Assembly (NCBI RefSeq): GCF_030811455.1
Contig: NZ_JAUSQU010000001.1
Span: 1,240,001-1,304,000, forward strand
Length of the DNA stretch: 64,000 nucleotides
Direction of reading: 5' to 3'
DNA from: Streptosporangium lutulentum
GTDB lineage: Bacteria; Actinomycetota; Actinomycetes; Streptosporangiales; Streptosporangiaceae
A model generated the notes under the pieces. It ran no database searches. It was given only the letters and a program-made list of their open reading frames with translations, and was not told the origin of the DNA. The position numbers and the translations under genes were made by a program. Positions 9,838 through 18,778 of this stretch are shown here, in pieces (position 1 is the stretch's first letter; each line of letters opens with the position of its first letter).

Positions 9838-10575
9838 ATGAAATACAAGAGGATCGTCATCAAGCTCAGCGGGCGGGCGATCGCCGGAGAGGAAGACTAC
9901 GGGTTCAGCGCGGCAGCCCTTACGCACCTTGCGACCGAGGTCATCGAGGTGCGCAAGCTCGGCGTGGAGATCGCCATCGTCGTCGGCGGCGGAAATGTAT
10001 TTCGTGGAAGCAGGTCGGATGCATGGGGAATCGATCGGGTCGAGGCTGACAATATCGGCATGATGGCGACCGTGATCAACAGCCTTCTCCTACGAGGCAA
10101 ACTCAATGCCATGGGAGAGCGCGACGTTCGGGTCATGACCGCCATTCCCATTGACAGGGTGGCCGAGCCGTTCATACGACTGCGCGCCGTACACCATCTG
10201 GAAAAAGGCGCGATGCTCATTCTCGCCTGCGGTATCGGGCAGCCGTTCCTCACGACCGACTACCCGAGCGTCCAGCGTGCGCTGGAGCTCGGCGCCGACG
10301 GGCTGCTCGTCGCCAAGCACGGCGTCGACGGGGTGTACGACAGCGATCCCTGCGTCGATCCCGGCGCGCGCCGGTTCGAGAGGCTGACCTACGACGAGGT
10401 CCTCGACAGCCGGCTCGGGGTGATGGACCAGTCGGCCTTCATCCTGGCGCGGGACCACGGTGTGCCGCTGCACGTCTTCGACATCGAGCAGCCGGGTCTC
10501 ATGGCGGCGATCTGCAAGGGCGAGCACCGCGGCACCGTCATCCACGGTGAGGTGGAGCGGGCGGTCTACGGCTGA
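9838..10575 (+). CDS. UMP kinase (PyrH) family paralogue
   Basis: The 245-residue protein belongs to the amino-acid-kinase superfamily and reads as UMP kinase: KLSG (9-12), GGGNVFRG (50-57), DNIGMMATVINSL (71-83), GIGQPFLTTD (132-141) and VDGVYDSDP (163-171). UMP kinase phosphorylates UMP to UDP. The canonical gene lies in the rpsB-tsf-pyrH-frr cluster, which is absent here, and several usual residues differ (KLSGRAI for KLSGEAL, AKHGVDGVYD for the usual AT.VDGVYD), so this is probably an extra, diverged copy. It stands alone with its own promoter region, 623 bases before a terpenoid gene set. Whether it serves nucleotide supply for that pathway or is unrelated cannot be told. Confidence 0.85.
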   Translation: MKYKRIVIKLSGRAIAGEEDYGFSAAALTHLATEVIEVRKLGVEIAIVVGGGNVFRGSRSDAWGIDRVEADNIGMMATVINSLLLRGKLNAMGERDVRVMTAIPIDRVAEPFIRLRAVHHLEKGAMLILACGIGQPFLTTDYPSVQRALELGADGLLVAKHGVDGVYDSDPCVDPGARRFERLTYDEVLDSRLGVMDQSAFILARDHGVPLHVFDIEQPGLMAAICKGEHRGTVIHGEVERAVYG

Positions 10576-11198
10576 CGGGCCGGGCGGCGGGAGGCTTCGG
10601 CCGGGGGATCGCGGACCCGGAGTGCCGGCCGGGCCCGGACCGGGGAGCGGCAGGGCCCGCTGCCGGCCGGTCGCCGGTCCTGGACGAGTCCGCCGCCGGT
10701 CCGGGGCGTGAGGCCGAGCGTGCCGGGGGATGGGATCGCCGGTACGGCGTGGGCGGATGTGGTTCATGAAACAGGCGTGGCCATGGTGAAAATGTGAGGC
10801 AGTGAACACGTTCTGTGACCGCTATTGGCAACCGTAGTAGGTGACAGTACGCAAATGTCTAATTAAAACTCAACAGTGACGCTCGTCCGGATTGGGACAG
10901 AAATATTAGTTCGCTGCAAGGTTGATCGCCTGTAGTCGATCATGTGATACTTCGCCCGAAGCGTTACAAATACTGCAATAAAACACTCTTTAGATACGTG
11001 ATGTGTGAGAAGGCGCATGGCGAGGCGCGGGAAGTCTTTTGAAAGGTCGCCGGCCGACCGGCTCTGATTTTTCCCGTGCGGGAGCGGGCCCCGATGACGT
11101 GGCCGATCCCTGGATTGCGCCCGCGCCGCCCGGGCGCTCGCTCCGGGCGGCTGTCACGCTGCGTGGTTTCGCGTCGCGCGAGGTGGGAGAGCGGAGCA
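10576..11198. other. Long non-coding region ahead of the diterpene operon
   Basis: These 623 bases hold no credible gene. The first 230 are very GC-rich; 10840-10990 is AT-rich and is the likely promoter and operator region of the P450-terpene synthase operon. An inverted repeat TGATCG/CGATCA (10923-10928 and 10937-10942, 8-base spacer) and a shorter CTTCG/CGAAG dyad just after it are candidate regulator sites. Confidence 0.45.
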
Positions 11199-12581
11199 AT
11201 GTCGATCAATGTGGGAGCCGGGGCGGTCCGGAGGGTGAGAACCGTTCCCATGCGTAAGGTTCTGCCGAAGTTCGCGAAGGATCCGGTGAACACCCTCGCG
11301 GATCTCGGAAGGCAGAACCGGGGGGAGATCGTCCGGCTGAACCTGGGGCCGTTCCGGCCGTACCTGGTGACCCACCCCGAGCACATCCAGCACCTGCTGC
11401 GGACCGACTGGACGAACTACCGGCGCGAGGGCATGTTCTGGCGGCCCCTGCAACGTGTCCTGGGCGCCAGCATCCTCGGCGAGGGCGACGCCTGGGAGAG
11501 CAGCAGGAAGATCCTGCAACCTCTGTTCACCGCCCGGTACGTCGCCTCGCTCGCCGAGCAGATGGCGGAGACGATCGCCGAGCGCATCGAGGAGCTCGAT
11601 GAGTACGCCCGGTCGGGAAGGCCCGTCGACGCGGCCGAGGAGATGGCCGGCATCGTGAACCAGGCCGTGATCAAGGTGCTCTTCGGCAGTAAGATCACCC
11701 GTAAGGACGGGGAACGCCTCTCGCCCGCCTACGACACGGCCGCCACCTCGATCAACTTCCGGCTGCTCATGCCGTTCATGCCCTACTCCGTGCGGGTGCC
11801 CGGCGACCGGGCCTTCATGCGGGCCGTCAAGGTGATCGACGAGGTGGTGTTCCCGGTGATCAGGAGGGCGCGCGCCAACCCCGACGGCGCCTTCGACGTC
11901 ATCTCCGCGCTCTGCCGGGCCCGCGGCGAGGACGGCGAGGAGATCGACGACCGGCAGATCCGTGACGACCTGGTCAGCGTCTACGGCGCGGCCTCGGAGT
12001 CCACCGCGATGTCCCTGACCTGGCTGTGGCCGCTGCTGGACGCGCATCCGGAGGTGGCCGCCAAGCTCCGCGAGGAGATCGACGAGGTGGTCGGCGACGG
12101 CCCCGCCGTACCGGAGCACGTCCCCCGGCTGCGCTACACCCGCATGGTCCTGCAGGAACTCCTGCGCCTCTATCCGGCGGGCTGGATCTTCCCCCGGATG
12201 GCCGTGAAGTCCGCGGAGATCGACGGGGTGCGGATCGAGGCGGGCGCACAGGTGCTGATCAGCCCCTATGCCACGCACCGGCTGGACGAGTTCTGGGAAC
12301 GCCCGCTGGAGTTCGACCCCGAGCGGTTCGCCCCGGAAAAGGAAGAGCGCAGGCACAGGTACTCCTACTTTCCCTTCGGGGGCGGCCCGCACCAGTGCCT
12401 GGGCCAGCATCTGTTCTACGTCGAGGCCCCGCTCCTGGTCGCGGCCGTCCTGAGCCGCTTCCGCACGGCGGTCAGGACTCCAGGGCCGCTCACCCCGGCC
12501 CCGGCGGCCTCGCTGCGGCCCAAGGAAAAGATCGAGCTGATGCTCACCTCGAACCGGCGCGCCCCCGGGGAGGCGTCATGA
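11199..12581 (+). CDS. Cytochrome P450, terpenoid cluster
   Basis: This 460-residue protein is a cytochrome P450: the heme loop is FPFGGGPHQCLGQ with Cys400, the K-helix motif is ELLR (QELLRLYPAG), and the I-helix reads GAASEST, a variant of the usual AGxETT with Ala for Gly and Ser for the first Thr. The overall layout, with a long N-terminal part and PRMAVKSAEIDGVRIEAG, resembles CYP families of fatty-acid or terpene hydroxylases rather than the short soluble macrolide P450s. The start at 11199 follows GGAG; frames upstream lack P450 similarity. It overlaps the terpene synthase gene by ATGA, so it very likely oxidises the product of the two cyclases downstream. Redox partners are not encoded nearby. 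Confidence 0.9.
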   Translation: MSINVGAGAVRRVRTVPMRKVLPKFAKDPVNTLADLGRQNRGEIVRLNLGPFRPYLVTHPEHIQHLLRTDWTNYRREGMFWRPLQRVLGASILGEGDAWESSRKILQPLFTARYVASLAEQMAETIAERIEELDEYARSGRPVDAAEEMAGIVNQAVIKVLFGSKITRKDGERLSPAYDTAATSINFRLLMPFMPYSVRVPGDRAFMRAVKVIDEVVFPVIRRARANPDGAFDVISALCRARGEDGEEIDDRQIRDDLVSVYGAASESTAMSLTWLWPLLDAHPEVAAKLREEIDEVVGDGPAVPEHVPRLRYTRMVLQELLRLYPAGWIFPRMAVKSAEIDGVRIEAGAQVLISPYATHRLDEFWERPLEFDPERFAPEKEERRHRYSYFPFGGGPHQCLGQHLFYVEAPLLVAAVLSRFRTAVRTPGPLTPAPAASLRPKEKIELMLTSNRRAPGEAS

Positions 12582-13462
12582 CGACTCCGTCCGATCTCGT
12601 GACCGGGTCGACGGCGACGGAGTGCGGGGCGATCTGCGCCGTGGCCGGGCAGTCCCAGCGCGACATGCGCACATGGGCGGAGGCCTATCCCGACCTGTTC
12701 GCGGCCAAGCCGTTCGACGCCGCCCTCTACAGCACGCTTTCGCTGGCCATGGCGTTCAGCGGGCCCTGGTTCACCGCCGAGCGGCTGCGGATGGCCAACA
12801 AGGTGTGCCTGTGGGCGTTCGGCCTGGACTGGCTCATCGACTACGTGGCGACGTCGTCGGCGGAGGCCGACGACGTGGCGTTCCGCTGCCTGGCCGTGGC
12901 CGACGGCGCCCCGCCGGTTCCCGGCGACGATCTCACACGGCTGCTGGCCGACATCCGCGACGAGCTCGCCGCCTCGCCGGTGTTCCCCGTGCTCGGGCCG
13001 ATCTGGCGCGAGGAGCTCCAGCGCATGCTTGAGGCGATGCTGGCGGAATGGCGGTGGAAGGACGCGGGAACCACACCGACGTTCGAGGAGTATCTCGGCA
13101 ACGCCGCCAACCTCGGCTTCTCCTTCGCGTTCGCCTCCCACTGGCTCCACACCGCGGATCCGGACGCCGGCGCCGGCCTCGACCTGGTCAGGGAGGCGAG
13201 CTGGGCGGTCGAACGCGTGATCCGCCTGCTCAACGACCTGGGCAGCTACGAGCGCGACCTGAGCTGGGGCGATCTCAACGCCCTGCTGATCGGCCTCACC
13301 CGGCCCGAGGTCGAGCGCCACGTCGCCGAGCTCGCGGCCAGGAGCCGGGAGCTGATCGGGCTCCTGCGAAAGACCCATCCCGAACTGGCCGACTACCTGG
13401 AACGGCAGATGGACTTCTGCGCGGGCTTCTACCGGGTCGGCGACTACTGGGGAGCGCTGTGA
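12578..13462 (+). CDS. Class I terpene synthase
   Basis: The 294-residue protein has the all-alpha class I terpene synthase pattern. The first metal site is D84-W-L-I-D88 (a DxxxD variant of DDxxD, inside FGLDWLIDYV), and the second is N219-D-L-G-S223-Y-E-R-D227, matching the NSE triad with Asp as the last ligand. WxxE-type helix ends and the C-terminal FYRVGDYW are also family-like. It ionises a prenyl diphosphate; with the class II cyclase in the next frame the probable substrate is a bicyclic diterpene diphosphate rather than farnesyl diphosphate. It is coupled by ATGA to the P450 and by GTGA to the class II cyclase. The exact product cannot be read from sequence. Confidence 0.88.
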   Translation: MTTPSDLVTGSTATECGAICAVAGQSQRDMRTWAEAYPDLFAAKPFDAALYSTLSLAMAFSGPWFTAERLRMANKVCLWAFGLDWLIDYVATSSAEADDVAFRCLAVADGAPPVPGDDLTRLLADIRDELAASPVFPVLGPIWREELQRMLEAMLAEWRWKDAGTTPTFEEYLGNAANLGFSFAFASHWLHTADPDAGAGLDLVREASWAVERVIRLLNDLGSYERDLSWGDLNALLIGLTRPEVERHVAELAARSRELIGLLRKTHPELADYLERQMDFCAGFYRVGDYWGAL

Positions 13463-15108
13463 GGGCCCGGGAGCTCCTCCTCCCGGGTACGGCACGGCCC
13501 CCGGTTCCCGAGCGGGTCGACGTGGTCGCCGAGGCGCGCGACCTGGTCGCCGGGCTCGTGACCGACGCGTGGGGCCAGGTCTCCGCCTCCGCGTACGAGA
13601 CGGGACGGCTGGTCAGCCTGGCTCCGTGGCTGACGGGCCACGCCGGACGCGTCCGGTTCCTGCTGAACGCCCAGCGGCCGGACGGCGGCTGGGGCGCTCC
13701 CGGCGGCTACGCCCTCGTCCCCACCCTCAGCGTGACCGAGGCGCTGCTGGCGGAGCTGGGGCGCGAGAACTCCGGCGCCGGGCGCGCCGTCCTGGCCGCG
13801 GCCGCCGAGCGGGGGATGGGAGCGCTGAGGCGATTGTCGGCCGAGGACGGCGAATCCCTTCCGGACATGCCCGCGATCGAGCTCATCGTGCCCGCCCTGA
13901 CCTCCATGATCAACGACCGTCTGGGCGCGGACGGCGAGCGGCTGGACCTGCCCCGGGGCATGAGCGGCGCCAGGCTGTCGGCGGTCCGGGCGTGGCTGGC
14001 CTCCGGCGCGGCGGTGCAGCGGAAGCTGATGCACGCGCTGGAGGTCGCGGGCGAGGCCGCGGCCGGACTCCCCGGCGCCGTCCCGAGCCTGATCGGGGCG
14101 GAGGTCTCGGCCTCGCCGCTCGGGACGATCGGGGCCTCGCCCGCGGCGAGCGCCGCGTGGCTGGGTACGGACGGGTCCCTCGGCGGGGGAGGCTCCGTGC
14201 GACGGTATCTGGAGGTGATCGCGGAGAGGTCCGGCGGTCCGGTGCCGTGCGCGACCCCCATCACCGCCTTCGAACGAGGCTGGACGCTGAGCTGGCTGCT
14301 GCGCGCGGGCGTTCCCGTGGACGTGCCGGGCGAGCTGGCGGTGAGCCTGAACGACGCGCTCGGCCCGGAGGGCGCCGCGGCGGGACCGGGGCTGCCGCCG
14401 GACGCCGACACCACCTCCGTCGCGCTCCACGCGCTGGCGCTGCTGAGGATTCCCCGCGATCCGGGCAGCCTGTGGCCGTACGAGACGGACACCCATTTCT
14501 GCACCTGGCGCGGGGAGGAAGGGGCCTCCCCGACGGTCAACGCGCACGTGCTCGACGCCTTCGGCGAGCACCTGCGCCGAGGCGCGGGCGCCGGACCCCG
14601 CTACGGGACGGCCGTGCGAAAGCTCGCCGCCTGGCTTCGGGACCGCCAGAGGGCCGACGGGAGCTGGCTCGACCGGTGGCACGCCTCGCCGTACTACGCG
14701 ACGGCCTGCTGCGCGCTCGCGCTGTGGGAGTTCGGCGGCGAGGAGTCGGCGGGCGCGGTGCGCGGGGCCGTGCGCTGGCTGCTCGGCACCCAGCGTCGGG
14801 ACGGATCCTGGGGCCGCTGGGAAGGGACCGCGGAGGAGACCGCGTACGCGATGCAGACCCTGCTGCTGGCCGGCCCGGCGGGGCCGGGGCGGCCCGTGGA
14901 GGCGCTGGAGCGCGGTCACCGCTTTCTCCTGGGCTCGGTCACCGAGCGGGGTGATCCCGTCGACGCTCCGCCGCTCTGGCATGACAAGGACCTGTACTCG
15001 CCGAGGGCGATCGTCAGGGCGGCGATCCTGGGCGCGCTCCATCTGGCACGGCGGGTCCCGCTCACGACGGCCGAGGGGTCGTCCGCCTCCCGCGCCCATG
15101 TGATGTGA
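13459..15108 (+). CDS. Class II diterpene cyclase (copalyl/halimadienyl diphosphate synthase type)
   Basis: The 549-residue protein shows prenyltransferase/squalene-cyclase repeats (FLLNAQRPDGGWGAPGG, WLRDRQRADGSWLDRW, WLLGTQRRDGSWGRWEG) typical of class II cyclases that protonate geranylgeranyl diphosphate. The acid motif is D315-A-D317-T-T, the DxDTT form rather than DxDDT; I recall the same form in halimadienyl diphosphate synthase of Mycobacterium tuberculosis (Rv3377c), a protein of similar length. The GTG start at 13459 shares its bases with the stop of the class I gene. Together with the class I synthase and P450 this makes a minimal diterpenoid pathway; no geranylgeranyl diphosphate synthase lies in the window. 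Confidence 0.88.
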   Translation: MRARELLLPGTARPPVPERVDVVAEARDLVAGLVTDAWGQVSASAYETGRLVSLAPWLTGHAGRVRFLLNAQRPDGGWGAPGGYALVPTLSVTEALLAELGRENSGAGRAVLAAAAERGMGALRRLSAEDGESLPDMPAIELIVPALTSMINDRLGADGERLDLPRGMSGARLSAVRAWLASGAAVQRKLMHALEVAGEAAAGLPGAVPSLIGAEVSASPLGTIGASPAASAAWLGTDGSLGGGGSVRRYLEVIAERSGGPVPCATPITAFERGWTLSWLLRAGVPVDVPGELAVSLNDALGPEGAAAGPGLPPDADTTSVALHALALLRIPRDPGSLWPYETDTHFCTWRGEEGASPTVNAHVLDAFGEHLRRGAGAGPRYGTAVRKLAAWLRDRQRADGSWLDRWHASPYYATACCALALWEFGGEESAGAVRGAVRWLLGTQRRDGSWGRWEGTAEETAYAMQTLLLAGPAGPGRPVEALERGHRFLLGSVTERGDPVDAPPLWHDKDLYSPRAIVRAAILGALHLARRVPLTTAEGSSASRAHVM

Positions 15109-15347
15109 CAGAAAGTTACCGGCAATAAACAGAGAAATTTGTCCTAAAAAGGACAGTTGGTCTATGGGGTCGCCTTCGCCTTGAGGGTGTTTAGGGACAT
15201 TGCTAGGGTTCAGCGGGTGCGGCGCGAGATGCCGCCATCCGTGGGATTCCGCGTCGATCCGTGCGATGAGGCGCTGATTGATTCACACGAATTTATCGCC
15301 GTGAAACGCACTGCGAATTTTATTTCACTTTACCCAGGACGGATGCT

Positions 15348-17867
15348 ATGCGCTTGCGCAACGGGCGTTTGCGGGCCAAGGTCACGGCACTGCTGGTGTC
15401 ACTTACCGCGCTCTGGGCGTTCACGGCATGGGTGACGGTGCGTGAGGGCCTGAACATGCTGGGGGTGGCCTCGCTCGACGCGAGCGTGGCCGAGCCGAGC
15501 GAGCGGCTTCTGGTCGAGTTGCAGACCGAGCGACGGCTCAGCCTCATCATCCTGGGTGATCCGGTCGCCGGCCCCCGGCAGCGTGAGGCGCTGAACGTCC
15601 AGCGTGAGCGGACCCGGCAGGCCGACGAGAACTTCAGGAGGCTCGCGACCGCCGGCAGCGTGCGGACCCTGGGAAGCGAGGCGCTCAGCCGGCGCATCGC
15701 CGAGACGTTCCAGAACCTGGACGGCCTCGAGGAGGACCGCAAGGCGATCGATGCCGGGCGGACGGACCGGCTCCGGGCGTCCACGGCGTTCGCCGGCGTC
15801 GTCGCCTCCCTCTACCGCATCTATGACTCCATGGCGACGCTGGACGACAAGGAGGTCGCCAAGGACACCCAGACGGTCATCGAGCTGAGCCGGGCACGGG
15901 AGATGCTCGCGCAGGAGGACGCCCTGGCCGCGGGCGCCCTGGCCGCGGGCCGGCTGACCGAGAGCGAACGGGCACAGTTCGCGCAGACCGTCGGCGTGCA
16001 GCGGTTCCTCTTCGAACAGGCCGCGGTCGCGCTGCCGGAGGCCGACCGCGCCTCCTACCAGAAGCTGACGGCGAGCGAGCCGTTCAAGCGCATGCGTGTC
16101 ATGGAAGACCAGCTGATCCGGGGCGCCACGGGAAGCCTGGCCGAGCGGGCCGACCTCGGGCAGTGGACCTCCGTGGCCCAGCCCGTGCTGGCGACGTTGC
16201 AGGAGGAGGTCCTGGCCGCAGGCGACGGGATCGTCGAGCGGGCCGCCCCGGTGGCGGTCGGCGTCATCGTGCGCCTCTCGCTCGCCGGCGGTCTGGGGCT
16301 GATGGCCGTCATCGCCTCCATCGTCCTGTCCATCACCACGGCGCGGGCCCTGGTCCAGCAGCTGGAGAAGCTGCGGATCGCGGCCTGGGAACTCGCCAAC
16401 GAGCGGCTGCCCAGCGTGGTGGAGCGGATCGGACGCGGGGAGGACGTCGACATCGAGGCCGAGGCGCCGCCGCTGCGCTTCGGCGACGACCAGATCGGGC
16501 ACGTCGGCCAGGCGTTCAACGCCGTGCAGCAGACCGCGCTCAAGGTCGCGGCCGAGCAGGCCCAGCTACGGCGCGACATCGCCGACATCCTGCGCAACCT
16601 CGCACGCCGTACCCAGTCGCTCGTCCACCGCCAGCTGAGCGTGCTGGACGTCATGGAACGGCGGGAGAACGACCCGCAGGAACTGCGGGACCTGTTCCGC
16701 CTCGACCACCTGGCGACCCGCATGCGCCGCTACGCCGAGAACCTCCTGGTGCTGTCCGGCGCCGCGCCCGGCCGGGCGTGGCGGGACGCGGTTCCGATGA
16801 TCGACGTGGTCCGCGGCGCGCTGGCGGAGATCGAGGACTACACCCGGGTGGACGTCCTGCCCCTGGGCCAGGTGGTGCTGGACGGCAGGGCCGTCAGCGA
16901 CGTCATCCACCTGATCGCCGAACTGGTCGAGAACGCCGCCTCCTTCTCGCCGCCCTACACGACGGTCCAGGTCAGCGGGCACGCCGTGGCGCACGGATAC
17001 GCGCTGGAGATCGAGGACCGCGGTCTGGGCATGAGCCCGGAGAACCTCGTCGCCGCCAACGAGCGGATCGCCAACCCTCCGGAGCTCAAGCTCTCGGGCA
17101 ACGCCCGCCTGGGACTGTACGTGGTCAGCCGGCTGGCCGAGCGGCACGAGGTCCGGGTGACGTTCAAGGCCTCGCCGTACGGCGGCACGACGGTCGTCGT
17201 CCTGATCCCGAAGGCCCTGGTCGGCGAGCAGGAGGAGCCCGAGGGCGGCGCCGGCTCCGGCCTGCGCGTCCCGCAGGCCCGTACGGCGGGCAACGGCGCG
17301 ATGAACGGTGCCGCGAACGGTGTGACGCCCGCCGCCACCGTGACCCTCGGCAGGGGAGCGGACCCCCTGGGAATCGCCGGTGGCTCCGCGCCGGCAGTCA
17401 GAAGGGACAGGACCATCGACGAGCCCATCCGGGAGACGCCGTCCGAGAGGTGGGAACAGGCCGGACCCGGAGCGGGCCGCCACGCGTCCCCCGAGCCCGG
17501 CGTGTCCGAGGTCCGCGAGGAGACCGGCGGTCTCGCGGGTCTCCCCGGTCCTTTCGGCCGCGACGGCTCCGTCGCCTTCGGCGGCGCCGCGTCGTCGCCG
17601 CCCCCGGTCATGCCCCCGCCCGACACCAGCCATACGCCGGGCGGCCTGCCGCGTCGCGTCCCCCAGACACACCTCGCCGCCCCGCTGCAGGACAACGAGC
17701 CGGAGCCGGCGCCCGCGCCCGATGACGACGCCGACGAACGCTCGCCGGAGATGATCCGCGCCGCCATGTCGTCCTTTCAGGACGGCACGCGCCGCGGCCG
17801 TTTCGAGGCGGCACGACTGCTCGACGGGAGCGGTGACTCCGCGGGCGATGGCGAGCCCGCCGTGTGA
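15348..17867 (+). CDS. Conservon sensor: NIT-domain histidine-kinase-like membrane protein (CvnA type)
   Basis: The 839-residue protein begins with a membrane segment (about residues 8-28), followed by a large extracytoplasmic nitrate/nitrite-sensing-like (NIT) domain to about 295, a second membrane segment (about 302-330), HAMP, and a kinase core. The ATP-binding region shows an N-box AELVENAASFSPP, IEDRGLGM and ARLGLYVVSRLA. The C-terminal 240 residues are low-complexity Pro/Gly/Glu-rich. This architecture is the first protein of actinobacterial conservons, which signal to a small GTPase through Roadblock and DUF742 proteins. The ATG at 15348 follows AGGACGG. It starts a four-gene operon immediately downstream of the diterpene genes in the same direction. 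Confidence 0.92.
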   Translation: MRLRNGRLRAKVTALLVSLTALWAFTAWVTVREGLNMLGVASLDASVAEPSERLLVELQTERRLSLIILGDPVAGPRQREALNVQRERTRQADENFRRLATAGSVRTLGSEALSRRIAETFQNLDGLEEDRKAIDAGRTDRLRASTAFAGVVASLYRIYDSMATLDDKEVAKDTQTVIELSRAREMLAQEDALAAGALAAGRLTESERAQFAQTVGVQRFLFEQAAVALPEADRASYQKLTASEPFKRMRVMEDQLIRGATGSLAERADLGQWTSVAQPVLATLQEEVLAAGDGIVERAAPVAVGVIVRLSLAGGLGLMAVIASIVLSITTARALVQQLEKLRIAAWELANERLPSVVERIGRGEDVDIEAEAPPLRFGDDQIGHVGQAFNAVQQTALKVAAEQAQLRRDIADILRNLARRTQSLVHRQLSVLDVMERRENDPQELRDLFRLDHLATRMRRYAENLLVLSGAAPGRAWRDAVPMIDVVRGALAEIEDYTRVDVLPLGQVVLDGRAVSDVIHLIAELVENAASFSPPYTTVQVSGHAVAHGYALEIEDRGLGMSPENLVAANERIANPPELKLSGNARLGLYVVSRLAERHEVRVTFKASPYGGTTVVVLIPKALVGEQEEPEGGAGSGLRVPQARTAGNGAMNGAANGVTPAATVTLGRGADPLGIAGGSAPAVRRDRTIDEPIRETPSERWEQAGPGAGRHASPEPGVSEVREETGGLAGLPGPFGRDGSVAFGGAASSPPPVMPPPDTSHTPGGLPRRVPQTHLAAPLQDNEPEPAPAPDDDADERSPEMIRAAMSSFQDGTRRGRFEAARLLDGSGDSAGDGEPAV

Positions 17868-17963
17868 CGCTAATTTTGATCTTGGTTTGCGCGCGCCGGG
17901 TCGGCGCCGACGAGCCGCGAGGGGCCGGCGAGCGACCCTCGGCCGGCAGGAAGAGGAGAACGA

Positions 17964-18395
17964 GTGGTGCAGGGAACAGGATCTTTCACCGACCTGGCCT
18001 GGTTGCTGGACGACCTGGTCGGGCGAGTGGACGAGGCTCGGCACGGAATCGTCTTCTCCACCGACGGCCTGCTGCTGGCCGCGTCGGCGGGGTTCTCCCA
18101 GGCCGACGCCGAGCACCTGGCCGCCGTCGGGTCGGCGGTCCAGAGCCTGGGACGCGGGGTCAGCGACCGGGTCGAGGGCGGGCCGGTGCGCCAGACCATC
18201 ATCGAGATGCGATCGGCCTATCTGATCGTGACCGCGGCCGGGCAGGGAGCCTGCCTGGCGGTGCTCTGCACGGCCGAGGCCGATGTCGGCCTGGTCGCCT
18301 ACGAGATGGCCATGCTCGTCACCCGGGTCGGTCACTATCTCACCTCGCCGAGCCGGACAGCGGAGTCGTCCTTCAGGAGTGACGCTCCACGATGA
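17964..18395 (+). CDS. Roadblock/LC7 domain protein (CvnB type)
   Basis: This 143-residue cytosolic protein is a Roadblock/LC7 domain (GIVFSTDGLLLAASAGFSQADAEHLAAVGSAVQSLG), homologous to bacterial MglB-like regulators of small GTPases; in conservons it forms part of a membrane-associated complex with CvnC and CvnD. The start is GTG at 17964 (a second GTG follows at once) behind AGGAAGAGGAG. Its stop overlaps the next gene by ATGA. Confidence 0.93.
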   Translation: MVQGTGSFTDLAWLLDDLVGRVDEARHGIVFSTDGLLLAASAGFSQADAEHLAAVGSAVQSLGRGVSDRVEGGPVRQTIIEMRSAYLIVTAAGQGACLAVLCTAEADVGLVAYEMAMLVTRVGHYLTSPSRTAESSFRSDAPR

Positions 18396-18778
18396 ACCGC
18401 TTCGACGGAAATCATGACGCGCAGTGGGTCGGTGAGGAGGCGGGGCCGATCGTCCGGCCGTACGTCCTCACCCGGGGCAGGACCGAACCGACGAGCGGAA
18501 GGTTCGACCTCATCACCCTGGCGGTGACGGTGCGGGTCGTCGCGCAGCATGAGCCGGGCCTGGATCCGGAGTGCCTGGCCATCGCACGGTACTGCCACCA
18601 GCCCCAGTCGGTCGCGGAGGTCGCCGCGCACATGAACCTTCCCGCGGGCACCGTCCGCGTCCTGCTCAGCGACCTGCTCGATCAGGGATTCATCGCCTTG
18701 CAAGAACCTCATTCGGAGACGGACATGCACGACGAGAGGCTGTACAGGGCGGTGCTGGATGGACTCCGTGCGCTCTAG
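18392..18778 (+). CDS. DUF742 protein (CvnC type)
   Basis: The 128-residue protein matches DUF742: VRPYVLTRGRTEP near the N-terminus, then a winged-helix-like region (LAIARYCHQPQSVAEVAAHMNLPAGTVRVLLSDLLDQGFI in pieces). In conservons it links the Roadblock protein to the GTPase. It overlaps the preceding gene by four bases and the following gene by 20. Confidence 0.92.
   Translation: MNRFDGNHDAQWVGEEAGPIVRPYVLTRGRTEPTSGRFDLITLAVTVRVVAQHEPGLDPECLAIARYCHQPQSVAEVAAHMNLPAGTVRVLLSDLLDQGFIALQEPHSETDMHDERLYRAVLDGLRAL

Noticed and set aside
9838..10575. Isopentenyl phosphate kinase for the terpenoid pathway
   Set aside because: The protein is in the same superfamily but carries UMP-kinase motifs (GGGNVFRG, GMMAT) and I see no support for the isopentenyl phosphate kinase subgroup.
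13569..14954. Long open frames opposite or parallel to the terpene cyclases and other high-GC genes
   Set aside because: They are Arg/Ala/Gly/Pro-rich shadow frames without family motifs, while the overlapping frames carry clear motifs and coupled starts.
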